A DNA stretch of 64,000 bases from a bacterium (GTDB lineage: Bacteria; UBA10199; JACPAL01; GCA-016699445), in contig DATIGE010000015.1 in assembly GCA_035454885.1 (NCBI GenBank), positions 1 through 64,000 of the forward strand, written 5' to 3'. Each line of letters starts with the position of its first letter. Positions within the stretch are counted from its first letter, which is position 1. Positions 45,322 to 53,499 of this stretch are shown here, piece by piece. The notes under the pieces are model-generated. The model worked only from the letters and a program-made list of their open reading frames with translations. It made no database searches and was not told where the DNA came from. Position numbers and translations under genes: made by a program.

Positions 45322-46417
45322 GGGCGAGCGTGCCTCGCCTTCTCGGAAGGACCCACCAGGACTCGTCGCCTACGCCGCAAAAACCCAGGGACCTGGCGAT
45401 ATCATCCAATCGTCGGATGGTCGTTGAAAGACGGGAGGCCTCCTCGCTGGGAGAGTGCATCACCCGCTCCCGGAGGGCTTGAAAGGAAAGCAGGCCGGCC
45501 CCCCCGAAGAGACAGGAGGGAAGGGCGTCGGGATCCGCGACGTGTCCGTAGAGGGGTGCCCGCCTTTCGGCCCTCAGCCAGTAAATCGGAGGATCCCCAT
45601 AATCGCGACGCAGGGAGCGGATGACCTCTTCGACCAGCCAGGCGCGTGGGTCAGGGCCGAACCGTTTCTGGGTTAATTTCAGGAGGTCGGTTTTCCGCCC
45701 GTTCCGGTCGATCTTGATCTCGGTCAGGCGCGACCCTCCCTGAGTCAATGTGATCCCAAAACCGTCGCGGCGGCGAACGACGCCCACCACGGCCAAGAGG
45801 ATATTCCGGAGCTCGCCCGAATCATCCGTCCCTTCCCAATGGAGCCGGAAATCGACTCCCGCCACCGTTTCATGGCTGCCGGGGCTCAAATGGACGTGAA
45901 ACTCCCTCCCGATTTCGTAACGGATCGGTGCATCGAAGTCCCCCTCGCGCCAATTGGCAGCGACGCGGGGGCCCCATTTTTCCCGGAGGAGTCTTAATCC
46001 CTCCAGGTGGCCCAGGACGCTTTCTTCGGGCGTCGCAATCTGGGGGTAGGCGGTGTGGCTGGTTGCGTAGGGGATCGCGTCCCACAGAATTCTCAAAGAT
46101 TGGATGGAACCGTAATCCTCGGAGCAGACAAAGCGGTCGATGACGCCCTGCAGGGCCTGGACGCCCTCGCGCTCCAAACGGGCCCCGTTCCGGGCCCAGG
46201 TATCCGCGGCGTCCTGGGCGATCCGTCGTGAAAGCTCGCCGACCCCAGGCCGCCAGAAAGCGGCGGATGCGTTCAGCGAGGCCCGAAGCTCCGCCTGCAC
46301 CGCCGGGTTGTAGAGAAATCCGTCGATGGCCGCGTGCAGGCGCTCATAGGTGAGCGGTTGGAACGGACGCGCCGTCCAAGGCAACGTCGAGCCCATGGGG
46401 GTGACGGACAGGGTCAT
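45308..46417 (-). CDS. Unrecognised protein
   Basis: 369 residues that I cannot assign. No signal peptide or transmembrane segment. The N-terminus is Ser/Thr/Pro-rich ([14 protein letters not shown]), followed by a helical region (to about 150) and a beta-rich region around 160-260 ([28 protein letters not shown]). It lies downstream of a crotonase gene on the same strand with a 53-base gap. Its N-terminus resembles in style those of the orphan proteins at 54886 and 56085, but I see no convincing homology among them. Confidence 0.7.
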   Translation of the reverse strand: MTLSVTPMGSTLPWTARPFQPLTYERLHAAIDGFLYNPAVQAELRASLNASAAFWRPGVGELSRRIAQDAADTWARNGARLEREGVQALQGVIDRFVCSEDYGSIQSLRILWDAIPYATSHTAYPQIATPEESVLGHLEGLRLLREKWGPRVAANWREGDFDAPIRYEIGREFHVHLSPGSHETVAGVDFRLHWEGTDDSGELRNILLAVVGVVRRRDGFGITLTQGGSRLTEIKIDRNGRKTDLLKLTQKRFGPDPRAWLVEEVIRSLRRDYGDPPIYWLRAERRAPLYGHVADPDALPSCLFGGAGLLSFQALRERVMHSPSEEASRLSTTIRRLDDIARSLGFCGVGDESWWVLPRRRGTLALTTS

Positions 46418-46470
46418 GGAAATTTCTCCGTAGGGGCATTATCGGAGTTTCGAAGGAAAAGTTGCCTGGG

Positions 46471-47250
46471 CTAGGTCCCGGAAAATGCCGGAGGTCTCTT
46501 GGCGCGGATGGCCTGGACCCCTTCGAGCAGATCGCGGGTCTTGAAGCAGACGGACTGGCCCTTGGATTCGAACAGGAGCGACTTTTTGAGTTGGTTCCTG
46601 TGATTGAGGACGCCGCGTTTGGAGATCTTCACGGCCACCGGCGCGTTTTGTGCGATCTCCCGTGCGATCCTCGCCGTCTCTTCCCTGAGAACCTCCGGCG
46701 CAAAGAGGTGGTGAATCATCCCTCTCCGCAGGGCTTCCTCCGCGCCGACGGTCCGGCCCGTGAGCAGCAAATCCAAAGCGGTGGGCGCGCCGAGGACGTG
46801 GGGCAGCAGGAACGTCGCCCCCATGCCGGGGGAGAGGCCGAGCTTGACGAAGTTGACGCCCATCTTCGCCTCGGTCGAGGCGGTACGGAGGTCGCAGGCC
46901 ATCGTCATGCAGAAGGCCGCTCCGATGGCGGGGCCGTTGATCATGGCGATCACCGGAACTTCGATTTTCAAAATCGATAGAAAGCGCCCGTAGAACCCCA
47001 GCATTTCGCTCCGATTCACCGCCGCCTTCTTGCGAGCGCGGGCCTCGATGATGTCCAGATTGCCGCCCGCCGAAAACGCGCGGCCTGACCCGGTCAGGAC
47101 AACGACTCGGATCGTTTGATCCCGATTGATCTGGGGGACGAGTTTGGCGATGGCGACGCCCATCTCCGCGGAGAGGGCGTTGAGGCGGTCGGGGTCGTTC
47201 AAGACGATCCAGGCGACCGGGCCTTCTTTTTGAAAAAGGATCGAACTCAC
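46471..47250 (-). CDS. Crotonase-fold protein lacking the hydratase glutamates
   Basis: 259 residues from a GTG at 47250, two bases after the stop of the DUF35 gene; a longer reading in the same frame to 47733 overlaps that gene and is not real. Oxyanion-hole segments FSAGGNLDII and GPAIGAAFCMTMACDL are present. Both catalytic Glu positions are replaced (AAFCMTMACD; FVKLGLSPGMGATFLLP). It probably performs another crotonase-superfamily reaction, such as isomerisation or C-C bond chemistry. The operon thiolase-like, DUF35, crotonase suggests action on the same acyl-CoA. Confidence 0.85.
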   Translation of the reverse strand: MSSILFQKEGPVAWIVLNDPDRLNALSAEMGVAIAKLVPQINRDQTIRVVVLTGSGRAFSAGGNLDIIEARARKKAAVNRSEMLGFYGRFLSILKIEVPVIAMINGPAIGAAFCMTMACDLRTASTEAKMGVNFVKLGLSPGMGATFLLPHVLGAPTALDLLLTGRTVGAEEALRRGMIHHLFAPEVLREETARIAREIAQNAPVAVKISKRGVLNHRNQLKKSLLFESKGQSVCFKTRDLLEGVQAIRAKRPPAFSGT

Positions 47251-47252
47251 CG

Positions 47253-47852
47253 TTACTCGAAGGTGAAGCCCTCGGGCAGCTTGTCCGCCGGAGTGCCGAG
47301 GGGGACGAACGCCAGATCGGTGATCGTGTAGGTCGGCTTCTTGGTGCGGAAGATCGGGACAACCTTCATCTCCATCTCCGGTTTGCCGACCGGCATATAG
47401 CTCATCAGGATGGTGCAAATCCCGTCGAATTCGACGTTCACGAACTGGATCGGCTTCTTGAGGGTGTTGAAGGCGCCCGTCCGCTCGGTGATCATGAAGG
47501 AATAGATCCGGGCGCCCTTTCTTGCCTGATGGGTTACATCCAGAACGGTGTTGCGCGACAGGCAGTCGGGACAAAAGATCCGGAAGGGGAGATAAACCGA
47601 CCCCTTCGTCTCGCACTTCGCATTGTCGCACCGGGTAGCGTGGATCTTTCCCTTTCCGATTCCATCGAAGAAGACCCACTCCGCGCCGTAGGAGTGGACG
47701 TAGGTCATGTCGCGCGGGTTCGTGACCCCGCAAAGTCTTCCTTCCGCGTTTCGAATCGGCTGATTGGGCTCGATATTGTGAAAATTGCCTTTGAATCGGT
47801 AGACGTTCCCTTCGACGCTCACTTGTGCATATTCTTCAGGTGTCTTGGGCAT
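47253..47852 (-). CDS. DUF35 zinc-ribbon/OB-fold acyl-CoA-associated protein
   Basis: 199 residues: a rubredoxin-like zinc ribbon with C75, C80, C94 and C97 (TRCDNAKC and FCPDC) followed by an OB-fold (ARKGARIYSFMITERTGAF, VNVEFDGICTILMSYM). DUF35 proteins bind thiolase-fold partners and help hold or channel acyl-CoA in archaeal acetoacetyl-CoA thiolase/HMG-CoA synthase and in steroid side-chain aldolase complexes. It lies 9 bases after the thiolase-like gene, its expected partner. Confidence 0.92.
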   Translation of the reverse strand: MPKTPEEYAQVSVEGNVYRFKGNFHNIEPNQPIRNAEGRLCGVTNPRDMTYVHSYGAEWVFFDGIGKGKIHATRCDNAKCETKGSVYLPFRIFCPDCLSRNTVLDVTHQARKGARIYSFMITERTGAFNTLKKPIQFVNVEFDGICTILMSYMPVGKPEMEMKVVPIFRTKKPTYTITDLAFVPLGTPADKLPEGFTFE

Positions 47853-47861
47853 ATGAGCTCC

Positions 47862-49283
47862 TTAGTCTTTCTTGAGTAGATGATCCGGATCGGCCAGGAT
47901 CGTGCACGTGACGTGCGATCCGACTCCCGCGTGGCTGATCGCCAGCCCGCGCTTGGCCCCCTTGACCTGCAGATCGGTCCAATCCTTCGGCTTTTCCTTG
48001 CCGAACTCCGCCCAGCGCTTGGGGTCCCCGTGGACCTCGCCGTGGCGGTTCCAGATGTGGAGCATGACCTCGATCACCTGCATGATGCCTGTGGCCCCGA
48101 CGGCGTGCAGGCAGCCGATCAATCCGCCGGAGAGGTTCGCCGGGAGTTTCCCCGGTTTGCCCGTCTTCGGATTGGTGTGGTAGCAGTCGCCCGATTCCAC
48201 GTAGGTCCGTCCCTCGCCATAAGGCCGGATCCCGATGTCTTCATAGGTCTGGATGTCGCTGATCGTGAAGGCGTCGTGGAGTTCGACCAGATCCATGTCC
48301 TCCGTCGGATCTTTGACGCCGGCCATTCCGTAGGCGTAATAGGCCGCGATGCGGGCGGCGAGGAATCCGGTAAATCCGGGATAACGCTCTCCACCGGGGT
48401 ATCTCTTGTCGAGGTCCTTGTAGGTTTCCTCCGTTTCGTTGGGGAGCAGCGGGATATCCATGTCGCGCCGGTCGGCCACTCGGAGGGTGTGGGATCCGGC
48501 GGAGCAGTAGAGCCGCAACGGCTTCTTGCAGAGTTTGAAGGCGGTCTCCTCGTCGGCCAGGATCACGCAGGCGGCGCCGACGCTCATGAGGCAGGCGTCC
48601 AGGGCCCGCAAGGGGTAGGCGACGACCGGTGACTTGAGGACGTCCTCGACCGTAATCCTCATCGGGCCCTGGGCGAAGGGGTTATGAACGGCGTAGCCCC
48701 GGTTCTTCACCGCGATCTCGGCCATCGTCCGCCGGAAGGATTCCTCCTGGCGTCCGTAGACCTGCCAGTACTTCTGGGCCATAACGGCGTAGTAGCCGGT
48801 GTAGATGTGGCCGAGCGGCGTCTCCCAATCCTTGTCGGCCGCGCTGGCGATCAGGTGATTCCCCTCGTCGGTGGGGACCTCGTCCATCCTCTCCCAGCCC
48901 ATCGTCAGGACGCAATCGGAGTATCCGGAGGCGACCGCCTTCATCGCCTCCCAGATTGCTGAGCCTCCCGTAGCCCCGCCGGTCTTGATGCCGACGTTCC
49001 CCAAAGGATCGAGCCCCAACCGGTCATGGATGACCGCCTCTCCCAGCAATTGGTCGCCGAAGTGGTCCGCGAAGTGCCCGTAATAACAGGAGTGGATGTA
49101 TTCCTTGAGCTCCGCGGGGGTCTTGCCGATCATCTCACAGGCCATGTTGAAGGCGTCGACGCAGAGCTCCTCGGTCCGTTTTTCGGGAAAGGCCCTGGCG
49201 AATTGAGACATTCCGCCCGTGACGAGATAGACGGGACGCTGAAGTTTTGGGATCTTGAGCTGATGCTTGCTGAATTTGATCAT
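47862..49283 (-). CDS. Thiolase-fold protein lacking the nucleophilic cysteine (SCP-x/Ltp2-like)
   Basis: 473-residue thiolase superfamily member of the SCP-x/lipid-transfer branch. The segment that normally reads (N)xCASG is IKTGGATGGSA (99-109), so the acyl-accepting Cys is Gly103. HDAF (in ELHDAFTISDIQ) and GCLHAVGATGIMQ correspond to the NEAF and GHPxGxSG motifs. Ltp2-type aldolases of actinobacterial steroid degradation also lack this Cys and work with a DUF35 partner in retro-aldol cleavage. With a DUF35 gene next door, a similar lyase role is plausible here, though steroid use is not implied. ATG at 49283 with AAGGAG. Confidence 0.85.
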   Translation of the reverse strand: MIKFSKHQLKIPKLQRPVYLVTGGMSQFARAFPEKRTEELCVDAFNMACEMIGKTPAELKEYIHSCYYGHFADHFGDQLLGEAVIHDRLGLDPLGNVGIKTGGATGGSAIWEAMKAVASGYSDCVLTMGWERMDEVPTDEGNHLIASAADKDWETPLGHIYTGYYAVMAQKYWQVYGRQEESFRRTMAEIAVKNRGYAVHNPFAQGPMRITVEDVLKSPVVAYPLRALDACLMSVGAACVILADEETAFKLCKKPLRLYCSAGSHTLRVADRRDMDIPLLPNETEETYKDLDKRYPGGERYPGFTGFLAARIAAYYAYGMAGVKDPTEDMDLVELHDAFTISDIQTYEDIGIRPYGEGRTYVESGDCYHTNPKTGKPGKLPANLSGGLIGCLHAVGATGIMQVIEVMLHIWNRHGEVHGDPKRWAEFGKEKPKDWTDLQVKGAKRGLAISHAGVGSHVTCTILADPDHLLKKD

Positions 49284-49309
49284 GCCGAGAGACTCCTTTC
49301 GAAGATTGA

Positions 49310-49346
49310 TTTTGCCTCATATTGGGATATGTTCGGAAAGGCAAAA
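49310..49346. promoter_or_regulatory. Nested inverted repeats in divergent thiolase-like/liuC region
   Basis: TTTTGCCT (49310-49317) pairs with AGGCAAAA (49339-49346). Inside, CATAT (49318-49322) pairs with ATATG (49327-49331) around TGGG. The structure occupies the middle of the 84 bases between two divergent start codons, each with its own Shine-Dalgarno outside it. It probably is an operator for a shared acyl-CoA-responsive regulator (inference). Confidence 0.5.
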
Positions 49347-49367
49347 GGATTTTTGGGAGGAGGCCGG

Positions 49368-50165
49368 ATGCCCGCAATTCTCATGCACCACGACGGCCCG
49401 ATCGCCCGCATCAAGTTGAACCGGCCCGAGGTCAGGAACGCCATCAACGACGAGTTGATTGCGGAGCTCGCCGATGCCCTCAAGGCGGCGGAACGGAATC
49501 CGACCATCCGCGTGGTCATTCTCTCGGGCGAAGGGGATTTTTTCTGCGCCGGGGCGGATCTCAACTGGATGAAGTCCTTCGTGGGAGCCTCCCGGAAAAA
49601 GAACGAAGCCGACGCCCTGAAGTTCGCCAGGCTTCTGCAGTCGTTGAACGAGTTGGGGAAGCCGACGATCGCCCAGGTGCATGGGGCGGCGATCGGTGGC
49701 GGCGTCGGGCTCCTGGCCGCCTGCGACGTCGTCGTCGCCTTCGAGAACACCGTGTTCGCCCTGGCCGAAGTCAAGTTGGGGCTGGTTCCGGCCGTGATCT
49801 CTCCCTTCGTCATCGCGCGGATGGGAGCCTCCGCCGCACGGCGGTATTTTCTGACCGGGGAGCGGTTCACCTCGGACGTCGCGCTCCGCCTGGGCCTCGT
49901 CCACGAGGTCGTCCCCATGGAGCGTCTCGAGACCGTCGCGAACGAGATCGCCCGCCATTTGCTTTCATCGGGTCCGGAGGCTGTGAAGCACGCCAAGGAG
50001 TTGATACGCGTTGTCGGTAGGGGCCAGCGAAGCGCGGTCCCTACGAAGGATCCGATTCAACAATACACCGTCAAAAAGATCGCCGCCCTGCGCGCCTCTC
50101 CCGAGGCCCAAGAGGGGATGAAGGCCTTCCTCGAGAAGCGCAAGCCGAATTGGAATGTTCCGTAA
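49368..50165 (+). CDS. liuC: Methylglutaconyl-CoA hydratase (LiuC-like)
   Basis: 265 residues from the ATG at 49368 (GGGAGGAGG upstream). [12 protein letters not shown] and [26 protein letters not shown] are the pattern of LiuC/AtuE hydratases, which act on 3-methylglutaconyl-CoA (leucine) or isohexenylglutaconyl-CoA. As in that group, [11 protein letters not shown] replaces the usual GGGxELA. The palindrome at 50017-50044 is translated in frame ([12 protein letters not shown]), an insertion near residues 217-227. Its 3' end overlaps the remnant of the carboxylase gene that supplies its substrate. Confidence 0.88.
   Translation: MPAILMHHDGPIARIKLNRPEVRNAINDELIAELADALKAAERNPTIRVVILSGEGDFFCAGADLNWMKSFVGASRKKNEADALKFARLLQSLNELGKPTIAQVHGAAIGGGVGLLAACDVVVAFENTVFALAEVKLGLVPAVISPFVIARMGASAARRYFLTGERFTSDVALRLGLVHEVVPMERLETVANEIARHLLSSGPEAVKHAKELIRVVGRGQRSAVPTKDPIQQYTVKKIAALRASPEAQEGMKAFLEKRKPNWNVP
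50017..50044. repeat. REP-like palindrome inside liuC
   Basis: GTAGGGGCC (50017-50025) and GGTCCCTAC (50036-50044) form a 9-bp stem with one G-T wobble around AGCGAAGCGC. It shares the GTAGGGGC head with the palindrome at 40671. It lies in the coding sequence without breaking the frame, adding about ten residues where crotonase relatives have a short loop. Confidence 0.6.
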
Positions 50166-50404
50166 AATCCTCATCGCCAACCGCGGCGAGATTGCCGTCC
50201 GCATCGCGCGGGCCTGCCGGGAGCTGCGGATCCCCTCCGTTGCCGTCTATTCGGAGCCGGACGCTGGGTCTCTCCACTCGCGGATGGCGGACGAGGCCCA
50301 AGCCCGGGGCGGGGCCTCTCCCCCGGAAAGCGATCTGAAGACCGAAGATCATCGAGGCCGCGAAAAAGTCCCGCGCCGACGCCTGCGCCCAAGCCGTCAT
50401 GGCG
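50155..50404 (+). pseudogene. Biotin carboxylase N-terminal remnant (3-methylcrotonyl-CoA carboxylase alpha)
   Basis: [20 protein letters not shown]...[20 protein letters not shown] is the unmistakable start of a biotin carboxylase. After about 63 codons (to about 50344) the family sequence continues in the next frame as [15 protein letters not shown], a frameshift consistent with loss of two bases or gain of one. The next family motif (HPGYGFLSEN) and the whole ATP-grasp domain are missing; the sequence jumps to the C-terminal biotinyl domain at 50399. About 480-500 residues are therefore absent compared with normal carboxylase alpha subunits. Neighbours liuC and HMG-CoA lyase make 3-methylcrotonyl-CoA carboxylase the likely original. 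A metagenome assembly error is an alternative. Confidence 0.82.
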
Positions 50405-50668
50405 GAGAGGAAAAAGGTCTATCTGGCCGCGCACCGCCCCCACGGCGCGGCGGGACCGGAGGAGGCGGCGGCCCCGATGCCGGGCACCGTCCGGAAGGTC
50501 CTCGTGGTCGAGGGCCAACAGGTCGCCGCCGGCGATCCGCTCGTCGTCATCGAGGCCATGAAGATGGAGCACACGATCGATGCGCCCCGGAGCGGCTCGG
50601 TCAAAAAAATCCTCTTTCAGGCGGGAGACAAGGTGGGGATGGGGGAGAGGCTCGTTGAGATCCTTTAA
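50399..50668 (+). CDS. Biotin carboxyl carrier domain, detached from its carboxylase
   Basis: 89 residues with a complete biotinyl domain: [19 protein letters not shown], the biotin attachment motif EAMKMEH (Lys55) and two-fold related [16 protein letters not shown]. In 3-methylcrotonyl- and propionyl-CoA carboxylase alpha subunits this is the C-terminus of a protein of about 650 residues. Here the frame upstream joins the carboxylase remnant directly. The ATG at 50399 has AGCCGTC upstream, not a ribosome-binding site, so it may not be translated alone. It could still function as a free carrier if expressed. Confidence 0.65.
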   Translation: MAERKKVYLAAHRPHGAAGPEEAAAPMPGTVRKVLVVEGQQVAAGDPLVVIEAMKMEHTIDAPRSGSVKKILFQAGDKVGMGERLVEIL

Positions 50669-52530
50669 GGCATGCAAACCAAGTCACGGTCTAACTGGTA
50701 ATAGACCGCCGCGCAGAAATCCGTGATGCATTCTCCGCCCGAGAGGGCGTGATTTTTCGAATTGCTCTCCAGGGCGTTGCACTTGGCCCAGCAGTCCTGC
50801 TCGCGGTCCTCGGGGAGGGCGTCGCTCTCGATCAACTGTTCGCATTGATTCAAAGCCTGCTGTTTGGGCGCCGGGCCGTCCCAGGTGATGGTCTCGACGC
50901 AGACCGGGCAATCGGTGAGGGGCACGCAGGCGTCGCCGACGCCGTCGCCGTTCGAGTCCTGCTGGTCGGCGTTCGCGACCGAGGGACAATTGTCAGCGTC
51001 GCCGCAAAGGCCGTCCTGATCCGCGTCATTGGACGGGTCCGCCGGACAGGGGTCCTGGGAATCGCAGATCCCGTCGCCGTCCGCGTCATTCAAGGGGTCT
51101 TCGGGACAGGGATCCAAGGCGTCGCAGACCCCGTCTCCATCAACGTCCAGGAACGCGTGGGTGACCTCCCCCGTCGAGGGGTCGCAGGAGTCCGCGGTGC
51201 AGGCGTCGCCGTCATCCGTGTCGATGGGCGCGTGGCGGGCGCCGGTGAGGGGGTCGCAGGAATCGACGGTGCAGGCTTTTCCGTCGTCGATGGGGACCGC
51301 CGCGTGCAGGATGTCCCCCGTCTTTGGGTCGCAGGAGTCGACGGTGCAGACGTCGCCGTCGTCGACCCGAACGGGCGCATGGGCCGGGCCTGAATCCGGG
51401 TCGCAGGCGTCCACCGTGCAGGCGTTCCCATCGTCGATGTCGATCGGCGCATGGCTGACCTCTCCGGTGTCCGGGTCGCAGGAATCGTCGGTGCACACGT
51501 CGCCGTCATCCAGGGGGGCGTTGCTGCACAGGAACGGGGGGATCGAAGGGAAGTCGAAGGGCAGGATGTCCGCGGGGACGGGGAGTCCGGCCGGCTCGAT
51601 CGCCCCGGGGTCCGTGTCTCCCCGAATCGCCAGACACTGCGGGTGGCCGAGGTCCAGCGCGGCCCCCGTGAAGAGGTTCGCGCAGAAGAGCTCGCCGTTG
51701 AAGATCCCGAGCAGGACGTCGAAGTCCTCCTCCCACACGTTGATCCCTTGGAAGCCTTCGCCGGCCGCGTTGGCGGTCTTGACCCATCCGTCGCCCAATG
51801 CCTCGTAGGTGACGAGGGCGTGGCTCGCCTCGGTCCCCAGGACCCCGTCACCGGGACAACCAAAGAAGGTTTCGGAGGATTGAAACGCCTCGGGGCTGAT
51901 GAAATCATACCTCACGGCGGCGTAACACCCATCCTCAGCGCCGCCCATGAGGATACGGATCTCGCCCTTTCCCTTGTTCTCGAGGGAGGGGGGAAATTCG
52001 AAGACGGCGGAAAGGGCCCGCTGGAAGAGGCCGCCCTCCTTGAGCCACAGCCGCATGCAGATTTTTCCGCCCGCGCTGTGTCCCGGGCAGCCCGGGGTTT
52101 TGCCCGTGCCCAAAAAGTCGAAGTCGCCGAAATCGATATAGGCCTCGCCCGCCGGGAAGGAGAGGACCGCGTCGGGGGCCTCGCTCGCCGGGATCACGAG
52201 GCCGGCGAAGAGGGAAAGGATGGCGTCGATCCGGTCGAATCCGGCCTGGGCAGTCGACGAGATGGCGGTGATCTCGTCTGAAAACTCCCCGCCCGCTTCG
52301 ATCGTCTTGAGCCCCGCTTCCCGCGGGACGGCTCTCGCGCCGCTCGTAGAGGAAGCCAGGGCGGCTGGTCCCGCCGACGGAGGCAGCGTCTCGCGGATGT
52401 CGATCGTCACGCTCTCCGGCAGGGTAAGGTTCGTCGGCAATTCCAGGGGCGGACTTGGCGGCGCTGCTGGAGACGGACATCCGGCCAAAAAGGCGACCGT
52501 TAAGAGGCCTATCAGCTTCACAAGCCTCAT
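50665..52530 (-). CDS. Lipoprotein with Cys-repeat and thrombospondin type 3 calcium-binding tail
   Basis: 621 residues. Signal peptide with lipobox FLAGC (Cys18). Residues about 30-335 form a unique domain related to the lipoprotein at 57172 (LPESVTIDI, YIDFGDFDFLG, CMRLWLKEG). Residues 341-463 hold five tandem units of about 24-25 residues, with the core DDGxxCTxDxCDPxxGxxxHA. Then come thrombospondin type 3-like Asp-rich repeats (DVDGDGVCD, DADGDGICD, DADQDGLCG, DSNGDGVGDAC; 463-535), which bind calcium, and a Cys-rich end. Such architectures decorate myxobacterial cell surfaces. Convergent with the biotinyl-domain gene, overlapping by 4 bases. Confidence 0.88.
   Translation of the reverse strand: MRLVKLIGLLTVAFLAGCPSPAAPPSPPLELPTNLTLPESVTIDIRETLPPSAGPAALASSTSGARAVPREAGLKTIEAGGEFSDEITAISSTAQAGFDRIDAILSLFAGLVIPASEAPDAVLSFPAGEAYIDFGDFDFLGTGKTPGCPGHSAGGKICMRLWLKEGGLFQRALSAVFEFPPSLENKGKGEIRILMGGAEDGCYAAVRYDFISPEAFQSSETFFGCPGDGVLGTEASHALVTYEALGDGWVKTANAAGEGFQGINVWEEDFDVLLGIFNGELFCANLFTGAALDLGHPQCLAIRGDTDPGAIEPAGLPVPADILPFDFPSIPPFLCSNAPLDDGDVCTDDSCDPDTGEVSHAPIDIDDGNACTVDACDPDSGPAHAPVRVDDGDVCTVDSCDPKTGDILHAAVPIDDGKACTVDSCDPLTGARHAPIDTDDGDACTADSCDPSTGEVTHAFLDVDGDGVCDALDPCPEDPLNDADGDGICDSQDPCPADPSNDADQDGLCGDADNCPSVANADQQDSNGDGVGDACVPLTDCPVCVETITWDGPAPKQQALNQCEQLIESDALPEDREQDCWAKCNALESNSKNHALSGGECITDFCAAVYYQLDRDLVCMP
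51142..51510 (-). repeat. Five tandem DDGxxCTxDSCDP coding repeats
   Basis: Five in-frame units of roughly 72-75 bases within the lipoprotein gene encode DDGDVCTDDSCDPDTG, DDGNACTVDACDPDSG, DDGDVCTVDSCDPKTG, DDGKACTVDSCDPLTG and DDGDACTADSCDPSTG, each followed by a short HA-containing linker. They are close enough to expand or contract by recombination. Confidence 0.85.
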
Positions 52531-52582
52531 GAGTTATTATAGTCCCCATAGAAGGCTAGGCTCCAGGGGGAATGTTTCGAAA

Positions 52583-53455
52583 ATGAACAGCTATCCAAAG
52601 GTCGTTAAAATCGTCGAGGTGGGCCCGCGCGACGGGCTCCAGAATGAGAAGGGCGTCGTTCCGACGGACGACAAGGTCCGGTTCATCGACATGCTCTCCG
52701 ACTCCGGGCTTTCCGTGATCGAGGCGACCTCCTTCGTATCGCCCAAGTGGGTGCCGCAACTGGCGGATGCCGCCGAGGTCTACGCGAACATCGCCAAGAA
52801 GCCGGGCGTCGCGTATCCGGTCCTGATCCCGAACCTCAAGGGGCTCGAACGGGCCGTCCTCTCGGGGGTGAAAGACATCGCCGTCTTCACGGCGGCCTCG
52901 GAAACATTCAACAAGAAGAATATCAACATGACCGTGGCCGAGTCGCTGGAGGAGATCCGGCGGGTCGTCGGCCAGGCTCGTGGGTACGGCATGGGCGTCC
53001 GGGGCTATGTGTCCACGTGCTTCGTGTGCCCCTATGAGGGCAGGGTCGCGCCCGAGCGGGCGGCCGTCGTGATCGAGGATCTTTTGAAGATCGGCGTCGA
53101 CGAGGTCTCCGTCGGCGATACGATCGGGGGGGCCTTGCCGGAGGACGTCGATCGGCTGATGTCCATCCTTCTGAAAAACATACCGGCCCCGAAGCTGGCG
53201 GTTCACTTTCACGACACCCACGGCCACGCCCTCGCCAACATCCGCCAGTCGCTGGAAATGGGGATCTCCATCGTGGATTCCTCGGCCGGCGGTCTGGGCG
53301 GCTGTCCCTACGCCCCGGGCGCCTCGGGCAACGTGGGTACGGAGGCGGTCCTGTCATTCCTCGCTGAACTGGGAGTGGAAACGGGCGTTTCTCCGGAAAA
53401 GGTCGCCGAGGCGTCGCGATTCATCAGCTCCGTCTTGAAACGCACCCCGCCCTGA
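52583..53455 (+). CDS. Hydroxymethylglutaryl-CoA lyase
   Basis: 290-residue TIM-barrel lyase cleaving HMG-CoA to acetyl-CoA and acetoacetate, the last step of leucine breakdown. VEVGPRDGLQNEKG carries the catalytic Arg-Asp; SFVSPKWVPQLADA, HFHDTHGHALAN (metal ligands) and GGLGGCPYAPGASGNVGTE with the catalytic Cys are intact. The ATG at 52583 is divergent from the lipoprotein gene, with AGGGGG 14 bases upstream. Together with liuC it leaves only the carboxylase step of the lower pathway broken in this window. Confidence 0.95.
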   Translation: MNSYPKVVKIVEVGPRDGLQNEKGVVPTDDKVRFIDMLSDSGLSVIEATSFVSPKWVPQLADAAEVYANIAKKPGVAYPVLIPNLKGLERAVLSGVKDIAVFTAASETFNKKNINMTVAESLEEIRRVVGQARGYGMGVRGYVSTCFVCPYEGRVAPERAAVVIEDLLKIGVDEVSVGDTIGGALPEDVDRLMSILLKNIPAPKLAVHFHDTHGHALANIRQSLEMGISIVDSSAGGLGGCPYAPGASGNVGTEAVLSFLAELGVETGVSPEKVAEASRFISSVLKRTPP

Positions 53456-53499
53456 CGTATAGTCCCTCCTCCTAAAACTAATTCCATAAGGAGAGAGCG

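Noticed and set aside
47251-47733. N-terminal extension of the crotonase at 46471
   Set aside because: The extension lies entirely within the DUF35 gene on the same strand in another frame and has shadow-type composition; GTG at 47250 is a better start.
51142-51510. Minus-strand tandem repeats as a possible CRISPR or satellite
   Set aside because: The units are in frame within a lipoprotein gene, diverge at third positions and encode a recognisable Cys repeat.
52220-52582. N-terminal extension of HMG-CoA lyase
   Set aside because: It is antisense to the lipoprotein gene; the family N-terminus (VKIVEVGPRDG) begins right after the ATG at 52583.
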